The notes under the pieces: model-generated | Told to the model about the DNA's origin: nothing | Databases searched by the model: none | What the model saw: only the letters and a program-made list of their open reading frames with translations | In this document: in pieces, positions 7,670-16,557 of the stretch | Position numbering within the stretch: position 1 is the stretch's first letter | Layout: each line of letters opens with the position of its first letter | DNA from: Aquimarina sp. AU474 | Lineage (GTDB): Bacteria > Bacteroidota > Bacteroidia > Flavobacteriales > Flavobacteriaceae | Assembly (NCBI RefSeq): GCF_900312815.1 | Contig: NZ_OMPE01000004.1 | Location: 62,001-126,000 of the forward strand | DNA: 64,000 nucleotides | Reading direction: 5' to 3' | Made by a program: the position numbers and the translations under genes

Positions 7670-9040
7670 TTAATTTTTGGGAATGGGAACAATTTTTATC
7701 TTTTTATTTTGGCGAATATAACTTTGAATAATGTGTTGAGCATCCCTATTGTGATTCATAGGAGTTATAATAGATCGCAAGATTTCAATATTATTTATTT
7801 GATGATTTAGATTGAAGTAACCAATTCCTTTAAATTTTCCTTGTTCGACCAAAATGACACCTTGTTCGTCAACATCTCTACCTCTGTCAATAATAAGCAT
7901 GTCCTGATTTTCGAACGAGTTTTGATGGATAAGGTCTTGCACTCTTGTATTATATTCTTCTGCCTTTTCTGTAAGAATGCAGGCGCCATAACATTGTTTA
8001 ATTGTATAGCTAAAACAATTGCCATCACCTTTTTCTAGACCTATTAATTTTTGGCACAAATTATATTCTTCGGCCCATCGATGCATATAGCTTTTTGCTT
8101 GTTGCCGGTTGGTAAAAGTGGTAATACTATGATTGCTGTTATTTGCTTTACTAACCTTTAAGTTTATATAGCCATTATCGTCTGTAAATCGATATAGAGC
8201 TTGATCAAATTTTGTTTTTCTTAATGCTCTGTTGTATTTCGGTTTATTAAGTTTTATTTCTTCGTTTTCCTTTAATAAGGCAAATAATTCACTTCCCGTT
8301 ATTTCATAGGTAATAGTTACTACTTCTTCTTGGATCTTTCGAGATTTTTTATTGTCGTTTGTGAAATGTTGATTTAAACGTTTTTTAATATTTTTACTTT
8401 TACCAATATATATAATAGTCCCGTCTTCTTTGTGTATGTAATATACTCCAGTTGCAATGGGCGCTTGTTCCATTAGTTTAAGTAACTTGTCATCAATTTG
8501 TTTTTTTGGATCTGCTTTAACGGTCTCTGTGATAATTTCTTTTTCGAGATCTTTACTCAATAACAATTTAAAAAGTTTTACTGTAGCTTGTGCATCACCA
8601 TTAGCGCGATGACGATCGGATAACGGAATCCCAAGTCCGCGTACAAGTTTTCCTAAACTATATGATGGTTGATCAGGAATTAATTTTTTAGATAACTCTA
8701 CAGTACACAGAGAATATCTTTCAAAATCAAAACCTAACCTAGAAAATTCAGTTCTTAAAATACGATAATCAAAACTAGCGTTGTGAGCAACAATTACACA
8801 ATCTGATGTAATTTCAACAATCCTCTTAGCCACCTCAAAAAATTTAGGAGCGTTGCGTAGCATATTATTGTTGATTCCGGTGAGATTAGCAACAAAAGGT
8901 TGTATCGGCCGTTCAGGATTGATTAGGCTTATAAACTGATCTACAACTTTAAAGCCATCAAATTTATATATTGCAATTTCGGTAATCCCTTCTTCATTAT
9001 ACTTGCCGCCGGTAGTTTCTATATCTAAAATTGCATACAT
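7670..9040 (-). CDS. DEDDh exonuclease fused to a UvrC-type GIY-YIG nuclease domain
   Basis: A 456-residue two-nuclease fusion. Residues 1-165 form a DnaQ-like 3'-5' exonuclease with all DEDDh residues: D6 and E8 (DIETTGG), D91 (HNASFD), and H144 with D149 (RHRANGDA). Residues 195-275 form a GIY-YIG domain like the UvrC N-terminus or Cho, with GVYYI (198-202), YIG (211-213), R221, E258 and the KPKYN end. The C-terminal 180 residues include a Cys-containing segment like that of related DnaQ-GIY-YIG proteins. Family members are thought to incise or trim damaged DNA, but this lacks the UvrC helix-hairpin-helix and RNase H-like half. It is 39 bp upstream of the potassium-channel gene on the same strand. 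Confidence 0.88.
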   Translation of the reverse strand: MYAILDIETTGGKYNEEGITEIAIYKFDGFKVVDQFISLINPERPIQPFVANLTGINNNMLRNAPKFFEVAKRIVEITSDCVIVAHNASFDYRILRTEFSRLGFDFERYSLCTVELSKKLIPDQPSYSLGKLVRGLGIPLSDRHRANGDAQATVKLFKLLLSKDLEKEIITETVKADPKKQIDDKLLKLMEQAPIATGVYYIHKEDGTIIYIGKSKNIKKRLNQHFTNDNKKSRKIQEEVVTITYEITGSELFALLKENEEIKLNKPKYNRALRKTKFDQALYRFTDDNGYINLKVSKANNSNHSITTFTNRQQAKSYMHRWAEEYNLCQKLIGLEKGDGNCFSYTIKQCYGACILTEKAEEYNTRVQDLIHQNSFENQDMLIIDRGRDVDEQGVILVEQGKFKGIGYFNLNHQINNIEILRSIITPMNHNRDAQHIIQSYIRQNKKIKIVPIPKN

Positions 9041-9195
9041 ATTAATCTGTAGTAGGTATTCTGTAGAAGTTAGTAAATGGCATTATAATGTATTTCTTTG
9101 ATTAATTAATAATCTTTAGTGTTTCTTTCAAATATAGTGGTTAAATATTAATAAGTAAAAGGCATCACTTTCTGGGTGCCATTATTAACGAATAA

Positions 9196-9858
9196 CTAGT
9201 TGTAATTTCTTGCACCAAAGATAGAACTTCCTATTCTAACCATTGTGCTGCCCGAATTAATGGCTGTTTTGTAATCGCCACTCATTCCTATAGAGAGCGT
9301 TTTAAACTCAGGAAACTGTGGTTTTAATTCTTCAAATAACCTTCTTACAATGCTAAACTCATTTTGTATCTGTTCGTGGTTATCAGTAAAAGTAGCCATC
9401 CCCATAAGACCTTGGATGTGGATATTTGAAAGATTTTGTAATTCTTCAGAATTTAATAAATCGATGGTATCCTTCTCGTTTAATCCAAATTTACTTTCTT
9501 CTTCTGCAATTTTTATTTGAAGAAGACAGTTAATTACTCGATTGTGTTTTTGAGCTTGTTTATTTATTTCTTTTAACAACTTTATACTATCTACAGCATG
9601 TATGAGGTTTACAAAAGGTGCCATGTATTTCACTTTATTAGTTTGTACATGACCAATCATATGCCATTCAATATCTTTTGGCATATGTTCCCATTTCTCT
9701 GCCATTTCCTGAATTTTATTTTCTCCAAAAATTCGTTGACCAGCATTGTAGGCTTTCATTAATTCATCAATGGGCTTAGTTTTGGAAACAGCTACTAGGG
9801 TTACACCTTCGGGAATTGTTGTTCTTATATTTTGAAGGTTTATTTCAATATCATTCAT
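9196..9858 (-). CDS. YggS/PLPBP-family pyridoxal phosphate homeostasis protein
   Basis: A 220-residue member of the YggS (PLPBP/PROSC) family. These are single-domain alanine-racemase-fold proteins that bind PLP without known catalysis and buffer vitamin B6. The PLP lysine is in VAVSKTKP (about residue 26). Other family marks are FGENKIQEM, WHMIGHVQTNKVKY, and the phosphate-binding end TLSIGMSGDYKTAI with GSTMVRIGSSIFGAR. The longer frame would begin at a TTG three codons upstream; the ATG at 9856-9858 is preferred. It sits in the leftward group after DUF1015, a common flavobacterial order. Confidence 0.93.
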   Translation of the reverse strand: MNDIEINLQNIRTTIPEGVTLVAVSKTKPIDELMKAYNAGQRIFGENKIQEMAEKWEHMPKDIEWHMIGHVQTNKVKYMAPFVNLIHAVDSIKLLKEINKQAQKHNRVINCLLQIKIAEEESKFGLNEKDTIDLLNSEELQNLSNIHIQGLMGMATFTDNHEQIQNEFSIVRRLFEELKPQFPEFKTLSIGMSGDYKTAINSGSTMVRIGSSIFGARNYN

Positions 9859-9958
9859 AGTGTGCAAAGATATCTAAATTCCTTTAAGCGCGAAGTATAG
9901 TTTTTTTGCTAATATAGAGTTGTATTCCAAAGGAAGAAGTAATAGTTTAATGAGGTTC

Positions 9959-11197
9959 TTAAAATTCATATATCGTAATACCACTTCTTAATTTTGGTTC
10001 TATATACGTACTTTTTGGAGGCATTTTTAAACCTTCATCGGCAATCTTTTTCATTTGCTCAACAGAAGCGGGGAACAAACCGAAACCTACGTCGTACTCC
10101 TTATTATCTACTCTACTTTTTACGGAAATAATATCATTTTTACCGTGGGAGTATTCTATGCGCGTATCTGTACGAAGATCATGTATCCCCAATATTGGTT
10201 TTAATACTGTTTTATATAGAATTTGCGCATCTAACTCATCTAATGCATCACTAAATTGATAACTCGTTTTTCTAAGGTATAAAGAATAAAACTCACCATC
10301 CAAATACATGCTAAAATGATGAGGTTTCGAAGGTTTATATGCTTCAATTCCTCTATTTTCTATACGAAACCATTCGTCAAGCCGAATTAGGAACTCTTCT
10401 TTAGTAAGTCCGTTAAGGTCTTTGATCAAGCGATTAAACTCATAAATCCTCAAATCAGATTCTGGGATGAGGTAACTCATAAAAAAGTTATAAGATTCAT
10501 CTCCTTTATGATTAGAATCGTTCTCTTTGAGATCTTTAGCCAGGAGGCAAGAAGAAGCAGAACGATGATGACCGTCTGCAATATAGATAGTCTCTATTGA
10601 TGAAAATGCTTCTTTTAGTTCTGTAATTAATTTGGGGTCATCTACTTTCCATAGATAATGCGTATCACGATACGTAGATGTAAATTCATATTCAGCTCTA
10701 TTTTCTGTCATTTTAGAAACTATCTCCGATATAGCATCATTATCTGGATAAGTGAGTAAAACTGGTTCAGCATTAAACCCGACAGTTTTTAGATACTCCT
10801 TGAATGTGTTTTCACGATGTTTGATAGTATCTTCATGTATCTTTATAATATTGTTTTCATAATCCTCTGCACTGGCTGCGGCTACAATTCCAGAAAACGA
10901 TTCATGTTCGCGATTAACAATTTTATATACATAATAACAAGGATCGTTATCTTGAATGAAAATTTCATCTTCTTTAAATTCTAAGTATCGATTGCGAACC
11001 AATTTATACCGCTCCTCGCCAGAAATTTCCTTATGATATTTATAACCAGGATTAACAATATGGAGGAAAGAGTAGGGGTTGTAATCCATCCTAGAATCAC
11101 GTTCGTTATCGGTATAACTTTGATAAGATCGAGAAGCCACCAAACTTACTTTATCTCTTGTTGGTCGAACTGCTCTAAACGGATGGATTTTTGCCAT
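9959..11197 (-). CDS. DUF1015 family protein
   Basis: A 412-residue DUF1015 protein starting MAKIHPFRAVRPTRDKV, the usual N-terminus of the family. It carries the strongly conserved IADGHHRSASS motif (about residues 209-219), which resembles the active-site motif of ParB/Srx-fold enzymes such as archaeal SerK. The segment LDAQILYKTVLKPILGI with a following RTDTRIEYSHG is also typical. The biochemical function is not established; relation to a serine kinase fold is inference from the motif. It lies between 3-hydroxybutyryl-CoA dehydrogenase (48 bp upstream) and YggS (100 bp downstream) on the same strand. Confidence 0.85.
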   Translation of the reverse strand: MAKIHPFRAVRPTRDKVSLVASRSYQSYTDNERDSRMDYNPYSFLHIVNPGYKYHKEISGEERYKLVRNRYLEFKEDEIFIQDNDPCYYVYKIVNREHESFSGIVAAASAEDYENNIIKIHEDTIKHRENTFKEYLKTVGFNAEPVLLTYPDNDAISEIVSKMTENRAEYEFTSTYRDTHYLWKVDDPKLITELKEAFSSIETIYIADGHHRSASSCLLAKDLKENDSNHKGDESYNFFMSYLIPESDLRIYEFNRLIKDLNGLTKEEFLIRLDEWFRIENRGIEAYKPSKPHHFSMYLDGEFYSLYLRKTSYQFSDALDELDAQILYKTVLKPILGIHDLRTDTRIEYSHGKNDIISVKSRVDNKEYDVGFGLFPASVEQMKKIADEGLKMPPKSTYIEPKLRSGITIYEF

Positions 11198-11245
11198 AGT
11201 CGATAATTAGTTTTTTAATGTATATGAAACACAAATAAGATAATT

Positions 11246-12133
11246 TTAAGCAAATTGATTGGCTACCTTCTCTGCCTTTCTACTTTCAGAATAATCGTAG
11301 AACCCTTCTCCGCTTTTTACACCAAGTTTACCGGCCATAACCATATTTACTAATAATGGGCAAGGTGCGTATTTAGGATTTTTAAATCCTTCATACATCA
11401 CATTAAGAATAGATAAGCAAACATCAAGACCAATAAAATCTGCTAGTTGTAATGGTCCCATAGGGTGAGCCATTCCAAGTTTCATAACTGTATCTATTTC
11501 GTTTACTCCAGCAACACCATTATATAATGTTTCTATAGATTCATTAATCATGGGCATTAATATTCTATTTGCCACAAATCCTGGATAGTCATTCACTTCA
11601 ACAGGTATTTTACCAAGTTGTTTAGAAATGTCCATGATTGTATTCGTAACTTCATCAGAAGTATTGTAACCTCTTATGATTTCTACCAATTTCATGATAG
11701 GCACTGGATTCATAAAATGCATACCAATAACCATATCTGGCCTATTAGTTACTGCAGCTATTTGCGTAATAGATATAGAAGAAGTGTTACTGGCCAAAAT
11801 TGTGTCCTCAGAACATGCCTCACTTAGTTCTTTGAAAATTTTGAGTTTGAGGTTTATATTTTCGGTCGCAGCTTCGACAACTAGCCCGGCATATTCAACA
11901 CCTTCTTTAATACTAGTAAATGTAGAGATATTATTTAAGGTTGCTTCTTTGTCAGCTTCGGATATTTTTTCTTTGGCAAGCATCCTGTCCAAATTCTTAG
12001 TTATAGTAGCTAATCCTTTGTCTAATGCTTGTTGAGAGACATCGATGAGTTGTACTTTAAAACCTTTTTGGGCAAAAGTATGAGCAATACCATTCCCCAT
12101 GGTTCCTGCACCGATTACTGCTATATTTTTCAT
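11246..12133 (-). CDS. 3-hydroxybutyryl-CoA dehydrogenase
   Basis: A 295-residue NAD(P)-dependent short-chain 3-hydroxyacyl-CoA dehydrogenase that interconverts acetoacetyl-CoA and 3-hydroxybutyryl-CoA. The Rossmann motif is VIGAGTMGNGIA (residues 5-16). The catalytic segment has SNTSSISITQIA and HFMNPVPIMKLVEII (His near 138, Glu near 150), followed by Asn in FVANRILMPMINE. The C-terminal helical domain has MKLGMAHPMGPLQLADFIGLD. The size fits single-domain Hbd/PaaH types rather than the FadB/FadJ fusion. It is 37 bp downstream of the Gfo/Idh gene and probably shares its transcript. Likely roles are butanoate or ketone-body and fatty-acid metabolism. Confidence 0.92.
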   Translation of the reverse strand: MKNIAVIGAGTMGNGIAHTFAQKGFKVQLIDVSQQALDKGLATITKNLDRMLAKEKISEADKEATLNNISTFTSIKEGVEYAGLVVEAATENINLKLKIFKELSEACSEDTILASNTSSISITQIAAVTNRPDMVIGMHFMNPVPIMKLVEIIRGYNTSDEVTNTIMDISKQLGKIPVEVNDYPGFVANRILMPMINESIETLYNGVAGVNEIDTVMKLGMAHPMGPLQLADFIGLDVCLSILNVMYEGFKNPKYAPCPLLVNMVMAGKLGVKSGEGFYDYSESRKAEKVANQFA

Positions 12134-12170
12134 GTAATGTGTATTTTGAGTGTATGTATATGTTTAATTT

Positions 12171-13136
12171 CTAATGAGCGAAACATTCAATAACCTTTAA
12201 GGCTACTTCTAATGCTTTTTTTCCTTGTTTGAGAGAAACGATAGGAGTACTATTGTTATGTATAGCTTGTGCGAAAGTATCCAGTTCATCTAATATAGCG
12301 TTGTTACTTGGGACATCTGGATTGTCAAAATAAATTTGTTTTTTAATACCTTCGGCATTTTGCAAAATCATAGCAAAGTCATCTGGTTTTTCTGGAGCAT
12401 CTTTCATTTTTACAACTTCACATTTTTTCTCAAAGAAATCCACAGAGATATAGGCATCTTTTTGAAAAAACCTGGATTTCCTCATATTTTTAAGAGATAT
12501 CCTGCTGGCTGTAAGATTTGCAACACATCCGTTGTCAAATTCGATTCGTGCATTTGCAATATCAGGAGTTTCACTAATTACAGAAACACCACTTGCGCTA
12601 ATGTGTTTTACTTCGGAGTGCACAACACTTAATATAGCGTCTATATCATGAATCATTAAATCTAATACTACAGGAACATCAGTTCCTCTGGGATTGAATT
12701 CGGCTAACCTGTGTGACTCAATAAACATAGGGTTGTCTATTTTATCGGCTACGGCTGTATATGCAGGATTAAAACGTTCTACATGACCTACTTGACCTTT
12801 AACGTTATAGGTTTGTGCCAGTTTAATTAGTTCTTCAGCTTCAGCTACGGTGTTGGTAATAGGTTTTTCAATAAATACGTGTTTACCAGCTTCTATAGCT
12901 TGTTTTGCAACTTCAAAATGTGCAAATGTTGGGGTTACTATATCTACCACATCTACAGCATTAAGCAATTCTTCAATCGAATCAAAAAGTTGATATCCAA
13001 ATTCTTCGGCGATAGCCTTGGCTTGTGTTGAACTAGCGTCGTAAAAACCAACTAATTCATAATTTTCAGATTGTTCTAAAAGACGTAAATGGATTTTACC
13101 AAGGTGTCCCGCACCGAGTACTCCGGCTTTGAGCAT
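12171..13136 (-). CDS. Gfo/Idh/MocA-family oxidoreductase
   Basis: A 321-residue NAD(P)-dependent oxidoreductase. The N-terminal Rossmann domain has GVLGAGHLGKIHLRLL (residues 5-20). The family signature FIEKPITNTVAEAEEL, with the catalytic-region Lys, is near residues 88-103, and the C-terminal substrate domain includes LMIHDIDAILSVV near 160-172. These enzymes oxidise or reduce sugars, inositols or related polyols; the substrate here is not predictable. It is the first gene of the leftward group that continues through Hbd, DUF1015 and YggS. The gap 13137-13365 upstream separates it from the divergent pcm gene. Confidence 0.88.
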   Translation of the reverse strand: MLKAGVLGAGHLGKIHLRLLEQSENYELVGFYDASSTQAKAIAEEFGYQLFDSIEELLNAVDVVDIVTPTFAHFEVAKQAIEAGKHVFIEKPITNTVAEAEELIKLAQTYNVKGQVGHVERFNPAYTAVADKIDNPMFIESHRLAEFNPRGTDVPVVLDLMIHDIDAILSVVHSEVKHISASGVSVISETPDIANARIEFDNGCVANLTASRISLKNMRKSRFFQKDAYISVDFFEKKCEVVKMKDAPEKPDDFAMILQNAEGIKKQIYFDNPDVPSNNAILDELDTFAQAIHNNSTPIVSLKQGKKALEVALKVIECFAH

Positions 13137-13365
13137 AATTCAAGATTTTACACAAAAATAGTATTATTTATAAATTTTAAATCCTAATTATATCTAAAAA
13201 GCAAAATTTTAGCTTCAGGTGAAAAAAATAGCATTTTTATTACCTTTTCAGATATTAATAATCCTATTAGATTGAATTTATTTTTTTTAATACATTTTCA
13301 TGATAAAAAATTTAATCAGATAAAATGTTTATGTAATTTTAGCCTGCCAAATAACCCTTAGAAAA

Positions 13366-14007
13366 GTGAAAGATACCCTTAGACATGCAGGAAAAAGAAA
13401 ACAGTTAGTTGATGTGCTGATTCACAAAGGAATCAAGGATAAAACTGTATTATCTGCGATTAATAAAATACCCAGGCATTTATTTATGGATTCAGGCTTT
13501 GAAGATCATGCGTATCAGGATAAAGCTTTTCCTATTGCTGCTGATCAAACAATTTCTCAGCCTTACACTGTGGCTTTTCAGACAGAATTATTACAAATTG
13601 AAAGAGGAGCTAATATATTAGAGATAGGTACAGGATCGGGATATCAAACAGCAGTATTGTGTGAACTGGGGGCTAAGGTGTATAGTATCGAGCGACAAAA
13701 GGAGTTGTTTAAGAAAACAAAATTATTTTTGTCTAAATTAGGATATAGACCAAGACATTTATCTTTTGGTGATGGGTATAAAGGATTAGAAGAGCACGCT
13801 CCATATGATGGAGTCATAGTCACTGCGGGTGCTCCTTATGTGCCTAAACCATTATTAGGACAATTAAAAATAAATGGCCGATTAGTAATACCTATTGGTG
13901 ATGATGTGCAAGTGATGACCCTTTTTATTCGTAAAAGCGAGACTAAGTTTGAAAAACATGAGTTTGGAGAATTTAGATTTGTGCCTCTTTTAGAGGATAA
14001 GAATTAA
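13366..14007 (+). CDS. pcm: Protein-L-isoaspartate O-methyltransferase
   Basis: A 213-residue SAM-dependent methyltransferase that repairs isoaspartyl residues in aged proteins. The SAM-binding motif I is LEIGTGSGYQTAVL (about residues 84-97). The family-specific upstream sequence is DQTISQPYTVAFQTELL (about 60-76), and motif II lies in YDGVIVTAGAP. Translation starts at GTG 13366. A weak Bacteroidota promoter can be drawn upstream (TTTA at 13311, 19-bp spacer, TAATTTTA at 13334-13341), one mismatch in each element. The gene ends 6 bp from the end of smpB in tail-to-tail orientation, leaving no room for a separate terminator. Confidence 0.94.
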   Translation: MKDTLRHAGKRKQLVDVLIHKGIKDKTVLSAINKIPRHLFMDSGFEDHAYQDKAFPIAADQTISQPYTVAFQTELLQIERGANILEIGTGSGYQTAVLCELGAKVYSIERQKELFKKTKLFLSKLGYRPRHLSFGDGYKGLEEHAPYDGVIVTAGAPYVPKPLLGQLKINGRLVIPIGDDVQVMTLFIRKSETKFEKHEFGEFRFVPLLEDKN

Positions 14008-14013
14008 GAGAGT

Positions 14014-14472
14014 TTACTTGTAATCTTTCTTAATTCGATCGAGTGCTCTTTTGTTATCACGATCTTTTATAGTTTCTCGCTTATCATACGTTTTTTTACC
14101 GCGTGCCAGTACGATATCTAGTTTTGCAAGTCCTCGATCATTAATAAATAATCGAGTAGGAATAATTGTTAAACCTGAGTTTTTTACTTCTTTTTCAAGT
14201 TTTTTAAGTTCTTTCTTGTTAAGCAATAATTTACGCTCACTTTTGGGTTGATGATTAAAATATGTTGCATGAGAATATTCTTCGACATGCATATTAATTA
14301 CAAAAAGTTCAGCGTTGTTAAACTCGCAAAAACTTTCGGCAATATTTGCTTTTCCTTCCCGAATGGCTTTAATTTCTGTACCTGCAAGCTTAATTCCGGC
14401 AGTGTATTTATCCAGAAACTCATATTCGAATTTGGCTTTGCGATTTAATATGTTGATTTTATTTGGATTCAT
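14014..14472 (-). CDS. smpB: SsrA-binding protein SmpB
   Basis: A 152-residue SmpB, partner of tmRNA in trans-translation. Visible marks are INILNRKAKFEYEFLDKYTAGIKLAGTEIK (opening of the OB-fold), AFVINMHVEEYSHATYFNH-like RNA-binding segments around residues 58-73, RKLLLNKKEL, the LARGKKTYDKRETIKDRD tail and a C-terminal KKDYK. The basic C-terminal tail that enters the ribosomal mRNA channel is present. Its ATG is at 14470-14472. It is convergent with pcm with only 6 bp between stops. Confidence 0.96.
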   Translation of the reverse strand: MNPNKINILNRKAKFEYEFLDKYTAGIKLAGTEIKAIREGKANIAESFCEFNNAELFVINMHVEEYSHATYFNHQPKSERKLLLNKKELKKLEKEVKNSGLTIIPTRLFINDRGLAKLDIVLARGKKTYDKRETIKDRDNKRALDRIKKDYK

Positions 14473-14551
14473 TTGTAACTATAAAGGCCTACAAAAGTAC
14501 AAAGCTTTCTTTAAAGAAAGCTTTGAATAAAAAATGAATATTTTAATTTTT

Positions 14552-14908
14552 TTAAGGCTCCTGAAATTGTATGGTCGAAATTTTACCTTCAGTATTGAGT
14601 TGAAGTTCCATTACGAGGCTCATTTTATCAAACTCAGCAGTATAACTATTAATTCCTTCAGCGGTTTCTATAAATGATAAGTTTTTTAAATTACCAAATT
14701 GTTCATGACACCCATTTACAAAACGTGTAACTCCTTCTTTGGTCATAGCTTCTTGCATTTCTGGAGTATATAAGTCAAAAATTGCATTGACATTTTGAGA
14801 GTTAAAATTTTCCTGAAAAGTTTGAGTCACTTTTTGATATAAAGCTTCATCCTGAGCTATAATTGATTGTAAAGAAAAGCAAAGTAGAAGTAAAAGTATT
14901 CGTTTCAT
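14552..14908 (-). CDS. Small secreted DUF3887-like protein
   Basis: A 118-residue exported protein with a clear signal peptide (MKRILLLLLCFSLQSIIAQ, cleavage after about residue 19). A single NTF2-like alpha+beta domain of the DUF3887 type follows, with FNSQNVNAIFDLYTPEMQEAM and a following GVTRFVNGCHEQFGNL. An alternative ATG at 14935 would add nine polar residues before the signal peptide, so the inner ATG at 14906-14908 is preferred. Function unknown; periplasmic or surface location is inferred from the signal peptide. Confidence 0.7.
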   Translation of the reverse strand: MKRILLLLLCFSLQSIIAQDEALYQKVTQTFQENFNSQNVNAIFDLYTPEMQEAMTKEGVTRFVNGCHEQFGNLKNLSFIETAEGINSYTAEFDKMSLVMELQLNTEGKISTIQFQEP

Positions 14909-15106
14909 AGTATTTTGGTTAGGGGTGTTTCTCAATGCAAAATAATTATCTTTTTTAAAAATTAAAAAAATAGAACTAAAAAAAACATATAATAATTTAT
15001 AAATGCCAGTATAAAAATCAAATTTATTAATGCTATTAGTTTAACAAAATTGTCACATTTATTGCGGTTATATAGTTTAATTTCGCTGTTTTAATAAGAT
15101 ATAATT

Positions 15107-15859
15107 ATGAAGAGATATTGGTTTTTGTGGATGCCATTTTTTTTAGGTTCTTTTACAATACTTTCGTACCAAATGTCTGTACAGGACATTGTAAATAAGA
15201 CTATAGAAAAAGCGGGTGGAGTGAAGTATGATAATGCAATGATTCATTTTACATTTAGAGGGAAACAATATCAAAGCACCAGAAACAAAGGGGCATATCA
15301 ATTAGAAAGATATATTAAGGCATCCGACGGCTTAATCCATGATGTGGTAAGTAATATAGGATTAGAGCGAACTATAGAAAGCTGCACTGTTAAAGTAGTG
15401 GATTCTATGGTTACTAAAATAAGTGACGGTGTTAATTCGGTGCATTATTTTGCTGGCTTACCTTATGGGCTTAATGCTGCTGCTGTTCAAAAAGAATTGG
15501 TAGGAGAATCATTGATAAAAGGAGTTTCTTACTATAAAATTAAAGTTACTTTTAAACAAGAAGGTGGGGGAACAGATTTTGAAGATGAATTTTTGTATTG
15601 GATACACAAAAAAGAATATACAGTTGATTATTTGGCATATAAATATGCTGTTGATGAGGGGGGAATACGTTTTCGAGAGGCCTATAATCCAAGAATAGTG
15701 AACGGAATTAGGTTTGTAGATTATAATAATTACAAAACAGACGATTTAACGCTTCCGTTATTTGATTTGGATGGGTTATTTGAAAAAGGAAAACTTAAAT
15801 TATTGTCAAAAATTGAATTAGAAAATATTTTCGTTCATACCAATGAAGATTGCTGTTAA
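15107..15859 (+). CDS. Secreted DUF6503-like protein
   Basis: A 250-residue exported protein with an N-terminal hydrophobic signal (about residues 3-22). The rest is predicted to be a beta-rich domain resembling the DUF6503 family of Bacteroidota (outer-membrane lipoprotein-sorting-like fold), with VNKTIEKAGGVKYDNAMIHF, FAGLPYGLNAAAV and RFREAYNPRIVNGIRFVDY. The family has no known function. It ends in overlap with the histidine phosphatase gene: the two stop codons share the bases TTAA, a 4-bp tail-to-tail overlap. Family assignment is from recall of sequence style, so moderate. Confidence 0.65.
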   Translation: MKRYWFLWMPFFLGSFTILSYQMSVQDIVNKTIEKAGGVKYDNAMIHFTFRGKQYQSTRNKGAYQLERYIKASDGLIHDVVSNIGLERTIESCTVKVVDSMVTKISDGVNSVHYFAGLPYGLNAAAVQKELVGESLIKGVSYYKIKVTFKQEGGGTDFEDEFLYWIHKKEYTVDYLAYKYAVDEGGIRFREAYNPRIVNGIRFVDYNNYKTDDLTLPLFDLDGLFEKGKLKLLSKIELENIFVHTNEDCC

Positions 15860-16365
15860 TGTATAGTAAGAACGGTATCGGTTATTGATTTCCCTTTTAT
15901 CGTGACTATATATAGTTTTCCATATATTTTTTCGTCTATTGCTTGGTATTTATCATATCCCAATATTTTATTTACAAAATACGGAGTTGTATTGCTATGA
16001 CCAACAATGACCGAAGTCTTTCCTTGTGTCATATTAACGAAATCTTGATTGTTTAGATCCCTAGGGTTATACAATATTATCTCTTTGCCTTGATTTTTAG
16101 CAATGGGTTTGGCGGTTTGTCGAGTTCGAGTATAGTCCGTACTAAACACAATGTCTATTTTAGTATCTGCAAGCATTTTTGCCCAACTTGTGGCTCTTAG
16201 ATTTCCTTCATTCGTTAAGTCAGGATTTCTATTAGAAGGATCGCTTAAATCCTTTTCTGCATGACGTATAAAAAAATATTTCGTTGTTAACTCATTGTTT
16301 TCAGTATCCTGCGCAACGCAGGCAAATGAGAAAATAAAAAATAATAAAACTGATAGTAATTTCAT
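15856..16365 (-). CDS. Exported histidine phosphatase family protein (phosphoglycerate-mutase/SixA-like)
   Basis: About 169 residues with a signal peptide (MKLLSVLLFFIFSFACVAQ) and then a histidine-phosphatase domain. The RHAEK motif with the catalytic His is in YFFIRHAEKD (about residues 30-39). STDYTRTRQTAKPIA supplies the second Arg, and VIVGHSNTTPYFV supplies the second His. The signal peptide places it in the periplasm; substrate unknown. The start is set at the ATG 16363-16365, since the longer version places 12 hydrophobic residues before an already complete signal peptide. It lies 11 bp downstream of a 41-residue membrane protein gene and overlaps the DUF6503-like gene by 4 bp. Confidence 0.82.
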   Translation of the reverse strand: MKLLSVLLFFIFSFACVAQDTENNELTTKYFFIRHAEKDLSDPSNRNPDLTNEGNLRATSWAKMLADTKIDIVFSTDYTRTRQTAKPIAKNQGKEIILYNPRDLNNQDFVNMTQGKTSVIVGHSNTTPYFVNKILGYDKYQAIDEKIYGKLYIVTIKGKSITDTVLTIH

Positions 16366-16376
16366 AAAAAATAATA

Positions 16377-16502
16377 TTAATCCAACATTCCCATTTGCCA
16401 AATAACAACGACCATAGAAAGAATAGCTATGATAAAAAATCCTACATAAATATACGAGCTTCTCTTTTTGTTAGAGGAGCCTAAATCCCCTGAAGATTTC
16501 AT
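16377..16502 (-). CDS. Small single-pass membrane protein, 41 residues
   Basis: A short frame from ATG 16500-16502 to TAA 16377-16379. It encodes a polar, Ser/Lys-rich N-terminus (MKSSGDLGSSNKKRSS) followed by one strong hydrophobic helix (YIYVGFFIIAILSMVVVIW) and a short tail QMGMLD. The positive charges just before the helix predict a cytoplasmic N-terminus. It lies 11 bp upstream of the histidine phosphatase gene on the same strand and so is likely co-transcribed and possibly coupled with it. No homologue is recognised. Reality rests on the coherent membrane-protein pattern and gene spacing. Confidence 0.55.
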   Translation of the reverse strand: MKSSGDLGSSNKKRSSYIYVGFFIIAILSMVVVIWQMGMLD

Positions 16503-16557
16503 ATGGTTAGATTTAAGTGGTTGTACATCTATATAAGACGAGTGAAAAGATAGAATG

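Noticed and set aside
15049..15085. Possible promoter (TTG elements and TAATTTCG) before the DUF6503-like gene
   Set aside because: The -7 box has a mismatch in its most conserved part and the candidate -33 boxes give spacers of 13 or 25 bp, outside the usual range.
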